The notes beneath the pieces were generated by a model. It saw only the letters and a list, made by a program, of their open reading frames with translations. It searched no databases and had not been told where the DNA came from. The translations under genes and the position numbers were made by a program. Below, piece after piece: positions 1 through 7,221 of a stretch of DNA of 64,000 nt (its first letter is position 1; each line of letters opens with the position of its first letter). The DNA is from Rhizobium sp. BK399 (GTDB taxonomy: Bacteria > Pseudomonadota > Alphaproteobacteria > Rhizobiales > Rhizobiaceae), in contig NZ_JACIAH010000003.1 of NCBI RefSeq assembly GCF_014194695.1, forward strand, positions 124,001 through 188,000, in the 5' to 3' direction.

Positions 1-814
1 TCGCCAGCTGCAACTGCCGGGTCTGGGTTTCGCTCTTCTTGGCAAGTGTCTCGACTTCGCTTTGGAGCAACTGCTTGAGGTCGGCAAGCGCCTGAAGCTG
101 CAGCGTCAGGCGTTTCCTGCGGGTGTTCATGAGAGCCGTTTCGCTGTCAAGCAGGGGCTTCGCCTCCGGCTTGTCCTGAAGCTCCTTCGGCATGTCAATC
201 GTATCCTGGTTGGCGATCTCGGCCCGCAGCCGCGCCTGCTTCACCAATAGGCGTGCACGGTCTGCCATGTAGACGACCGCGTCACCCTTTGCATTGATGA
301 AGTCACGGGCGAACCGTTGCCCGGCGTCTGCACGGCGCAGACCGCCGGCAAGGCTCACGGCCTTGATGATCGTCAGATTCGGCGCAAACGGGTATTCACC
401 GGGCTTTTCGACGTCACCGGACAGATAAACCGGCCGGAATTCCGAGAGCTCGACCGAGGCAGATGGACGGTCCTTCAGAGCAAATTGCTTCTGCAGAGCC
501 GTGCCGATCTCCTGGGCGATTGCGTCAGTCGTTTTGCCCGAAGCAGGCATGTCTCCGACGAAAGGCAAGGAAATGCTTCCTGAAGGCCCGACCGTGTAGT
601 CCCCACTGACGACCGACCAGTCGCGGATGCTGCCATCCGCGGTCTGCCACTCGGCCACCCGAATCTTCAGCTTGTCCATGATACCAAGACGGTAGTCGTC
701 GGCAGCAGCAAGCGATGAAGACGCCAGAAAAGCACCAAGTCCGGCTGCGACAACAACACCGGATCTTAGCGTGCGAAATCGTCCGGCCTTGCCGTCAAGA
801 AAGCGTTTTTCCAT
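1..814 (-). CDS. exoF: ExoF, polysaccharide export outer membrane protein (3' end cut by window edge)
   Basis: The first 271 residues are in the window and the C-terminus lies beyond base 1. The start is ATG at 814, preceded by GGGGAAGG. A hydrophobic stretch at about residues 18-37, ending in SSLAAA, looks like a Sec signal peptide. After it come a poly_export-type segment (DYRLGIMDKLKIRV) and a SLBB-like stretch (VYLSGDVKSPGEYPF), then a charged helical, coiled-coil-like region. Family knowledge: ExoF resembles Wza-type periplasmic/outer-membrane export proteins and is needed for the first step or the export of succinoglycan. It lies 74 bp downstream of exoY on the same strand, as in the exoYFQ operon of Sinorhizobium. 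Confidence 0.9.
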   Translation of the reverse strand, partial: MEKRFLDGKAGRFRTLRSGVVVAAGLGAFLASSSLAAADDYRLGIMDKLKIRVAEWQTADGSIRDWSVVSGDYTVGPSGSISLPFVGDMPASGKTTDAIAQEIGTALQKQFALKDRPSASVELSEFRPVYLSGDVEKPGEYPFAPNLTIIKAVSLAGGLRRADAGQRFARDFINAKGDAVVYMADRARLLVKQARLRAEIANQDTIDMPKELQDKPEAKPLLDSETALMNTRRKRLTLQLQALADLKQLLQSEVETLAKKSETQTRQLQLA

Positions 815-888
815 TACCTTCCCCGTGTCTCGGCACGACAAGCCGCAAGGCGTTGCCGCGCAGTACTGTTTGGTTTTTGAGATGCGGC

Positions 889-1569
889 TTAGTAGCTGCC
901 GCGTTGAGCGCATACCGCCGGAATTGTGCGTGCGATGATCACGACATCCCGAACCAGCGACCAGTTTTCGACGTAGTGTGTGTCGAAGGCGACGCGAGTT
1001 GCGTAAGAAACGTCATTGCGTCCGCTGATCTGCCACAGGCCCGTCAGGCCAGGGCGAGATTGCAGATAGTAGACGGCCGAATTCTCGTACATTTCGAGTT
1101 CGTCTCGAACGACAGGACGCGGACCGACGACGCTCATTTCGCCGCGGATGATATTGAAGAGCTGGGGAAGCTCATCAAGACTCAACTTGCGTAGAACGGC
1201 ACCCACGGCAGTGACCCGGGGGTCATCCTGCAGTTTGCGCGTTGCACGCCACTCTTCCATGGCCTTCGGATTGTTGCGCAGGTGCTCCTGCAGAACCTTG
1301 TCACCATTGGTGACCATTGTCCGAAACTTCAGGCAACGGAACTCCTGGCCGTTATGGCCGATGCGGCGATGCCCATAGAAGATCGGTCCTTTGTCCGAGA
1401 GCTTCACAAGCAACATCACCATCAAAAAAAGCGGGCTCAGAAAGATGAGCCCGAGGCAGGCGGCGGACATGTCGAATGCCCGTTTCGCGATCCCGCCAGT
1501 CGGCGGAAACACGCTCTGATGAACTACGCCATAAAATGGCGAACTGTCCGATCTCGTCGCAGACTTCAT
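889..1569 (-). CDS. exoY: ExoY, undecaprenyl-phosphate galactose phosphotransferase
   Basis: This 226-residue protein has the usual length for ExoY. It is the priming enzyme that moves galactose-1-phosphate from UDP-galactose to undecaprenyl phosphate at the inner membrane. One hydrophobic segment (about residues 31-55) is followed by a bacterial sugar transferase catalytic domain with the family motifs KFRTM, KLSLDELPQ, VVGPRP and PGLTGLWQ. The start ATG at 1569 is preceded by GGAGTTACCTCT. It heads the exoY-exoF unit and faces a long AT-rich control region upstream. In S. meliloti the ExoX/ExoY ratio sets polymer output. Confidence 0.95.
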   Translation of the reverse strand: MKSATRSDSSPFYGVVHQSVFPPTGGIAKRAFDMSAACLGLIFLSPLFLMVMLLVKLSDKGPIFYGHRRIGHNGQEFRCLKFRTMVTNGDKVLQEHLRNNPKAMEEWRATRKLQDDPRVTAVGAVLRKLSLDELPQLFNIIRGEMSVVGPRPVVRDELEMYENSAVYYLQSRPGLTGLWQISGRNDVSYATRVAFDTHYVENWSLVRDVVIIARTIPAVCAQRGSY

Positions 1570-2345
1570 AGAGGTAACTCCACTTATGTTTGCCGTTTGG
1601 TCGGGTAGGCTCAGGCCGCTTAGCTAGCGCTGACGAATTCGAAGTGTATGAGGTGATTTTGTTTTTTTAAGCCACAATTTTAAGACCGTGGCGTTACGGC
1701 ATGTTTTTGGAGCCGCCGTTCAACTTTTTTGTTTTTAAGACTCTGCTGAAACAATCATACAATTCTTTGGCGATTTCGAACTAATCTCTGCGTGTACCAA
1801 TAAAAGTCTCTGGCATTGCTATCCGAGCCAAAGATACTGAAGTCTAGGACGTCAGAGCGGGGTGCCGGCAATTGCTGGTTTCCACTGTCGGCTTCTGAGA
1901 AAGGCCCGGTTTCTATTTGCAAAAAGGAGCCACCTATTGCATTGCACCATGCATTTTGCGCTGCACCAGCTAACCGTTTGAAATTAAAACTTTGTAATAA
2001 AAGTTGAACAGAAAGCACTCCGAACGCACCCCACACCGCATACATTGTGGCACTAATAGGAGCGTGTATTGCCAAATTGTGCGCAACTACCGATGGACGC
2101 AATGTTTTTTAATCATCTTTCGAGAAAGCGATGCGGCGGCGGCAGTGCGTGGCATTTTTACCAATAGCCGGAAGAAACCTTTAAGATCGTGGCTGTACTA
2201 CGCCTCTCGCAGACGCAAAAAAACGTCTCCAGACCTTCAGTTGAAACAGGAAGTCCTGTAAAACATTATCCTAGGAAGGATCCTGGTGGCGCTTTCGTCT
2301 TCAATGATTGTACATTGAACGAAGCTCCGATGGAGGAGGCAACAG
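1570..2345. promoter_or_regulatory. Long AT-rich divergent control region between exoY and exoX
   Basis: No convincing gene lies in these 776 bases. The exoY-proximal half is much richer in A/T than the flanking genes and has repeated T-runs (about 1657-1667, 1701-1706 and 1723-1738). Both neighbouring genes read away from it. In S. meliloti the corresponding region holds the exoY and exoX promoters and MucR-type zinc-finger regulator sites, and MucR/Ros proteins prefer T-rich AT tracts. The regulatory role is inferred from position and composition; no specific promoter could be fixed by eye. Confidence 0.55.
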
Positions 2346-2612
2346 ATGTATGCACCTCGCGTTATCTTCAGCATGCTCGGCGCATTGGCCGTATTTGCTG
2401 TCGCGACGTATTGGTTGAGCGGTTCTCTCACCGGGACCGCAGTCAAGACGGCAATCTCTGCCGTCCTGCTTCAAATCGGTTATTTCGGCGGCGTCTTATA
2501 CCTCGTCTGGAAGGAGAGCAGGAGCCGCACGATTCGCCCCTCAGTGAGGCGCGAAGAGACGGAAAAGCTGCCTGTGTCGCCATTCAAGGGTTCTGAACCT
2601 TTCAACCGCTAA
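2346..2612 (+). CDS. exoX: ExoX, small membrane inhibitor of exopolysaccharide synthesis
   Basis: An 88-residue protein with two closely spaced hydrophobic segments (about residues 6-25 and 33-52) and a basic, cytosolic-looking tail. Size, topology and position between exoY and exoU match ExoX/Psi of rhizobia, which lowers succinoglycan production post-translationally in proportion to ExoY. The ATG at 2346 follows GGAGGAGG at the ideal distance. The function is established in relatives and inferred here. Confidence 0.85.
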   Translation: MYAPRVIFSMLGALAVFAVATYWLSGSLTGTAVKTAISAVLLQIGYFGGVLYLVWKESRSRTIRPSVRREETEKLPVSPFKGSEPFNR

Positions 2613-2746
2613 GCCTCTTCGATTCGAAGCATTGCCATGCCTTCCCGGCATGAAGAGCATCCCGTTCGTAACATCATTTGAAGAGCGGACCGTTGTCCGC
2701 CACATTTTGACGTCTTAGTTGTTGGGCGAAACAACGGAGGTCACGC

Positions 2747-3748
2747 GTGGCAAAAACCGCAAACATTTGCGTCATCATCGCTGCCAAGAACGCAGCAGAC
2801 ACCATCGAAACTGCCGTTAGATCGGCCCTTCAAGAGCCTGAAGTGGCCGAAGTCGTCGTTGTCGATGACGGCTCCAGCGATGACACGGCGGGAACCGCAA
2901 GGCGGGCCGACGACGCCAGCGGCAGGTTGAACGTTGTCAGATTCGACCAAAACAAAGGGCCGTCGGCCGCCCGCAACCACGCCATCGCAATCTCTTCGGC
3001 GCCACTGATCGCAATCTTGGATGCGGACGATTTCTTTTTCGCAGGTCGCTTTCGCCGCATGCTTGCAGAAGACGACTGGGAATTCGTTGCCGACAACATC
3101 GCCTTCGTCGATGCCGATGCGGCAAGCCTGGCGCCGGGGCGGCTCCAGCAATTCGCCGAAAATCCGCTCTTCCTCGACCTGCCTACCTTCGTTGACGGCA
3201 ACATTTCAAAGCGCGGTGTCCGCCGCGGCGAGATCGGCTTCCTCAAGCCGGTCATGCGACGCGCCTTTCTGGATAAGCACGGCCTGCGTTACCGTGAAGA
3301 AATGCGGCTCGGCGAAGACTACGATCTCTACATCCGGGCCTTGGCGCTCGGCGCGCGCTACAAGGTGATCCACAGCTGCGGCTACGGCGCGGTCGTGCGC
3401 GGCGACTCGCTCAGCGGACGCCATCGCACCGAGGATTTGCGCCGCTTGTATGAGGCCGATCGCACGCTCCTGAAGTCGGTGAAGTTGCCCCCACAGGCGG
3501 CGGAAGCCGTGCGCCGGCATGAGCGGCATGTACGCGGCAAATATGAGCTGCGGCGGTTTCTCGATATCAAGGGCCAGGCAGGGCCGCTAGCAGCGATCGC
3601 CTACGTTGCTGGGAACCCAGGAGCCTTCCCCGCGATTGCGACGGGCATCCTTGCCGACAAGACGGAACGCCTGCGCAACCCCGGCGGCGTCTCCGTCACG
3701 GCGCCGGGCAATGGCCTACGATATCTTTTGAGCGCCCCGGCAAAATAA
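2747..3748 (+). CDS. exoU: ExoU, family 2 glycosyltransferase (glucosyltransferase of repeat-unit assembly)
   Basis: 333 residues. The N-terminal GT-A fold shows VIIAAKNAADT, VVVDDGSSDDT and the metal-binding AILDADD at about residue 90. The conserved GEDYDLYIRAL motif follows near residue 190. In S. meliloti ExoU adds one of the last glucose residues of the succinoglycan octasaccharide from UDP-glucose at the cytoplasmic face of the membrane. The start is GTG at 2747 with GGAGG at 2736-2740. A small stem (GTTGTT/AACAAC, 2718-2735) ends directly at the ribosome binding site. The gene ends 11 bp before the end of convergent exoW. Confidence 0.85.
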   Translation: MAKTANICVIIAAKNAADTIETAVRSALQEPEVAEVVVVDDGSSDDTAGTARRADDASGRLNVVRFDQNKGPSAARNHAIAISSAPLIAILDADDFFFAGRFRRMLAEDDWEFVADNIAFVDADAASLAPGRLQQFAENPLFLDLPTFVDGNISKRGVRRGEIGFLKPVMRRAFLDKHGLRYREEMRLGEDYDLYIRALALGARYKVIHSCGYGAVVRGDSLSGRHRTEDLRRLYEADRTLLKSVKLPPQAAEAVRRHERHVRGKYELRRFLDIKGQAGPLAAIAYVAGNPGAFPAIATGILADKTERLRNPGGVSVTAPGNGLRYLLSAPAK

Positions 3749-3759
3749 CCGGGAATCGA

Positions 3760-4719
3760 CTACTTCGAGAGCTTCGCAGCAGCCAGCTGCAGCGCACTTC
3801 CCAACAAACGGGGATCGCGTGCCGCCCATCGTGCAAGCAATCTGAAATCTGGCGTCTTGCGCCGGCGCAGCAGGCCGATCTGGCTCCAGATGGCCTGCCT
3901 TCGCGCCGTATTCTTGTGTTTCTTGATGGTTTCGACCTCCTGCGGCCGGCGGGAGAACCGGCTTTCCAGCTGGTCAAGCGCCATCCAGGTGATGAATTGC
4001 TGCTTGAGAAATTCCGGTGAGGCGTTGTCGACGCCGTGGAAGATGTTGATGCCCTCGCCGCGCAGCGCACCCGGCTCCGCGCAGAGCAACACCTGTTTCG
4101 CCGCAATGATGCAATCGCAGAAGAACAGGACGTCCTCGGCGGCCAATCGCAAGGCGGCGTCGAAACGGACCTTCTCGAACAGCGGCCGACCGATGACCAT
4201 GCAGGACATATGCAGGAAGGCCCAGTTCTTCAGCATGACGCCGGCAAGATCCGGCACGTCCAGGATCAGCGGCTTGTCCAGCAGGCGCCGCGCTCCCTCC
4301 TCTTTCTCGAGAGCGGCGATACCGAAGTGATAGTCAAACTCCTCGCCGCCTTCGATCGACGCCCAGTAGCAGTCGCCCCCGAAGGCCTCCATCGCCTTGG
4401 CTGCGTTCTCCAGGTGATCGGGAGTCCAGACATCATCGGAGTCGAGAAAGGCAACGTATCGCGTCGCCTTCGGCACATGATCGAGGCCAGTGTTTCTGGC
4501 GCCGCCAGGCCCGGCGTTCGGTTGGGCGATCACTGTCACGCGCGCCCTGTTCTCCTCCGACAAAAGAGCGAGGTCCGCATCTGGGGAACGTGGTGACTGG
4601 TCGTCGACGACGATGACATCAACATCCGTGTAGCTTTGCGAGAAGACCGACTCCAAGGCGCGGCTGAGAATGCCGTCCTCGCGCTGATAGAAGGGGATGA
4701 TGATCGTGAAGGTCGCCAT
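3760..4719 (-). CDS. exoW: ExoW, family 2 glycosyltransferase
   Basis: 319 residues. Motifs are TIIIPFYQRE, VIVVDDQSP and VAFLDSDDVW (nucleotide-sugar and metal site), followed by the long C-terminal region typical of ExoW. In S. meliloti ExoW transfers a glucose to the side chain before ExoU acts. The ATG at 4719 was chosen because CTCAAGGGAGA precedes it and similarity to the family begins there; a longer frame extends upstream but is cysteine- and histidine-rich and unlike the family. The gene faces exoU, so the two are not in one transcript. Confidence 0.85.
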   Translation of the reverse strand: MATFTIIIPFYQREDGILSRALESVFSQSYTDVDVIVVDDQSPRSPDADLALLSEENRARVTVIAQPNAGPGGARNTGLDHVPKATRYVAFLDSDDVWTPDHLENAAKAMEAFGGDCYWASIEGGEEFDYHFGIAALEKEEGARRLLDKPLILDVPDLAGVMLKNWAFLHMSCMVIGRPLFEKVRFDAALRLAAEDVLFFCDCIIAAKQVLLCAEPGALRGEGINIFHGVDNASPEFLKQQFITWMALDQLESRFSRRPQEVETIKKHKNTARRQAIWSQIGLLRRRKTPDFRLLARWAARDPRLLGSALQLAAAKLSK

Positions 4720-5254
4720 AGTCTCTCCCTTGAGATACGCGAATTTATGTTTTCGCCCCAGCGCATCTAGGGGTGAATGACAGGCGCAGCAAGTGTGCTG
4801 CACTGCAAAATGATGACGTTCATTTCGGCCGAAGTTTGTCAAAGCTGTCCAGTGATAGGATCGCATCAACCCGTATCGAAACGAAACGGCGGCTCGCTCT
4901 CAAGCCGCAATTCCGCCATGATCGGAGCCGTTCGTCAGCCTCTCGTTGTAACAATCGTTCACCAGTCAACAAAAACTTTTATGCCACTCGCGACGGAAAA
5001 GCCTAGAAATTGATGAATATCATCATGTTATGAAATGCACTGCTGACGTTGACGTTGAGGACCATTCGGCGGGCCGACACATAGGCTTTTTCTCATACTG
5101 AGCCAGGACAGGACGACTGTTACGAAGTGGGACCGCCGATCACTTTTTGCTGCACTGCCATATTTTCTTCCGTGAATCCGCCCTAACTTCGGGGTGCGGG
5201 CTCGAGTCTGCTCTGATTGAAAACGGTCGCAAGGGGAGGTGCGGCCCAAAAGGG
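4720..5254. promoter_or_regulatory. Divergent control region between exoW and exoH
   Basis: 535 bases without a supported gene, with exoW and exoH reading outward. It contains a perfect palindrome TGATGA-ATA-TCATCA at 5011-5025, which could be an operator. It also holds the AAGGGGAGG (5231-5239) that serves exoH. In S. meliloti the exoH operon start is a MucR-controlled promoter; the same role here is inference. Confidence 0.45.
5011..5025. promoter_or_regulatory. Perfect palindrome TGATGA-N3-TCATCA
   Basis: Two 6-bp arms separated by ATA, midway between the divergent exoW and exoH genes and set in AT-rich sequence. Size and place fit a dimeric regulator site. No known binding consensus is assigned. 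Confidence 0.35.
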
Positions 5255-6385
5255 GTGACTGATAGCGTGAATGTTGATGCGAATGTTTCGTCGCGGATAA
5301 ATCTGATGCGCATCGTGCTCATATCGGGCATTGTGTTCGTCCATATACCGTTCGACGCCGCCAGCAGTCCCTACGAGGGGGCCTACGGCGCATTTGACTG
5401 GATACGGGTTTTTCTGACGGAGGCGCTGTTTCGCGTCGGCGTTCCATGCCTGAGCGCGATCTCGGGCTATCTGTTGTTTCGCAGCGGACAGGAGAACTTC
5501 AGCTACAAGAAAACCGTGCGCACGAAGGTGCAGACGGTGTTTGTGCCATTCCTGCTTTGGAACTGTGGATTCATCGCAGCAATCGTCCTCGCCACCAGTG
5601 TCGGGGTGGGTGACGGCTATCTGCCCGACCCGCTGCACGCGTCCGGCCGTGATCTGATGTCACAAGTGCTGGCGGTCGAGAATTTCCCGGCCAACGTACC
5701 CTTGTACTTCCTTCGCGATCTCTTCGTCTGCATCCTGCTTTCGCCAATCCTTGCCTGGCTGATCAGCCGGGCTCCTATATTGACGTTGACTGCCTTGCTG
5801 GTAATCGCGCTCATTCCGGAACTGTCGATCTACATCGTTCTAAAGCGCTCCATCCTTTTCACCTTTAGTCTCGGCATCTTCCTTGCCTTGCAGCAGTTTG
5901 ACCTCAAGGCTCTTGATCGCTTTGCGTCGCTTGGCGTCCTTCTGCTGCTCGCTTCCTCGGCCCTTCTGGCAACCGCCATCTTTTTCACCGGACCTTCGCT
6001 ACCTGATTGGGTGCAATTCTTCCGCAACGCGCTCGCAATCGGTGGTGCATTGGGCTTCTGGCTGCTCTCGGCTCCGCTGATCAAGACGCAGATTGGCCAA
6101 CGACTCGCAAAGACCGGGAGCCTCAGCTTCTGGATCTTTTGCGCCCACTACCCGCTCCTCATTTTCCTCTGGATTCTGTGGGGCAAAGCAGACCTGAGCT
6201 TCTATCCGTTGTTCTTCGTTCTGTCCTTCGTCCTGCTGTTTCCATTGCTCGCTCTCTCAAACGGGCTGTGCCGGAAGAATTTTCCGCGCGTCTACGCCGT
6301 CCTGACGGGCGGCAGAACCAAACGGTCCGTGAACTCGGCGTCGCAGCGCGACGTCTCTCCCGAACTCGTTTCACAGCAAAGGTGA
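5255..6385 (+). CDS. exoH: ExoH, succinoglycan succinyltransferase (acyltransferase 3 family)
   Basis: About 376 residues with roughly ten hydrophobic segments. The acyltransferase-3 signature SSRINLMRIVLISGIVFVH lies near the N-terminus and FWIFCAHYPLL near the C-terminus. The family adds acyl groups, here succinate, to sugars of the lipid-linked repeat unit in the inner membrane. No ATG lies close to the ribosome binding site. GTG at 5255 (15 nt after AAGGGGAGG) and GTG at 5267 (after AAAAGGGG) are the plausible starts; an upstream ATG frame would add cysteine- and arginine-rich sequence unlike the family. exoK follows after 3 nt. Confidence 0.85.
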   Translation: MTDSVNVDANVSSRINLMRIVLISGIVFVHIPFDAASSPYEGAYGAFDWIRVFLTEALFRVGVPCLSAISGYLLFRSGQENFSYKKTVRTKVQTVFVPFLLWNCGFIAAIVLATSVGVGDGYLPDPLHASGRDLMSQVLAVENFPANVPLYFLRDLFVCILLSPILAWLISRAPILTLTALLVIALIPELSIYIVLKRSILFTFSLGIFLALQQFDLKALDRFASLGVLLLLASSALLATAIFFTGPSLPDWVQFFRNALAIGGALGFWLLSAPLIKTQIGQRLAKTGSLSFWIFCAHYPLLIFLWILWGKADLSFYPLFFVLSFVLLFPLLALSNGLCRKNFPRVYAVLTGGRTKRSVNSASQRDVSPELVSQQR

Positions 6386-6388
6386 CAC

Positions 6389-7183
6389 ATGACGACCAAA
6401 ATCGCCCATGCGCGAAAACTTTGCCTGAGCCTAATTGCCATCGCGGCAATAGGCGTTTCAGTCCTGCCGGCCTCGGCACAACAGGCATCTGGAAAATCCT
6501 TCGTGGATGACTTTGACAAGATCAACCGCGGCTTCTGGTATGTTTCCGACGGCTGGAACAACGGCGCCCACCAGAACTGCACCTGGTCGAAGAACAACGT
6601 GAACGTCGAGAACGGCGTCCTTCAACTCTCCTTCGCGGACGGAAAGTCCAAGGACCGCAGCTATCTCTGCGGGGAGATCCAGACGACCAAGCGTTACAGC
6701 TATGGCACCTATGAAGCCCGTATCAAGGCCGGCACCGGCTCGGGTCTGAATTCGGCGTTCTTCACTTACATCGGCCCTGCCGACAAGCAGAAGCACGATG
6801 AGATCGACTTCGAAGTGTTGGGCAAGAACACCGGCGAAGTGCAGGTAAACCAGTATGTCCAGGCCAAGGGCGGCAACGAGAAACTCGTTCCGGTTGGCAG
6901 CAAAGCCGATGATGGCTTCAATGACTATGCATTCATCTGGGAAAAAGACCGATTGCGCTACTACCTGAACGGCAAGCTCGTTCAGGACGTTACCGATCCG
7001 TCGAAGATACCGTCCAACCCGCAGAAGATCTTCTTCAGCCTCTGGGGTTCCGACACGCTTGCGAACTGGATGGGGCGCTTCGACTACACGAAGCCAGCCG
7101 TTCTCAGCGTCGATCGGGTTGCCTTCACCGCGCTTGGCGACAAGTGCCAATTCCCTGAATCCATCGCATGCACGCTCAACTGA
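6389..7183 (+). CDS. exoK: ExoK, secreted endo-1,3-1,4-beta-glycanase (GH16)
   Basis: 264 residues with a Sec signal peptide of about 30 residues ending ASA-QQ. A GH16 beta-jelly-roll domain follows, with the catalytic ExDxE motif HDEIDFEV (E138, D140, E142). In S. meliloti ExoK cleaves nascent succinoglycan into lower-molecular-weight forms. It is packed between exoH and exoL, consistent with the exoHKLAMO(N)P operon. No damage is seen in the active site. Confidence 0.92.
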   Translation: MTTKIAHARKLCLSLIAIAAIGVSVLPASAQQASGKSFVDDFDKINRGFWYVSDGWNNGAHQNCTWSKNNVNVENGVLQLSFADGKSKDRSYLCGEIQTTKRYSYGTYEARIKAGTGSGLNSAFFTYIGPADKQKHDEIDFEVLGKNTGEVQVNQYVQAKGGNEKLVPVGSKADDGFNDYAFIWEKDRLRYYLNGKLVQDVTDPSKIPSNPQKIFFSLWGSDTLANWMGRFDYTKPAVLSVDRVAFTALGDKCQFPESIACTLN

Positions 7184-7221
7184 CCAGCGCCGGCAGAGCC
7201 CACACAGGAAAAGGAACGTCG

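Noticed and set aside
1755..2102. 115-codon frame in the exoY-exoX gap, minus strand
   Set aside because: No ribosome binding site, no family, and composition follows the AT-rich non-coding background; treated as non-coding.
2636..2652. CATGCC/GGCATG stem after exoX as terminator
   Set aside because: Only 6 bp and no T-run; too weak to call.
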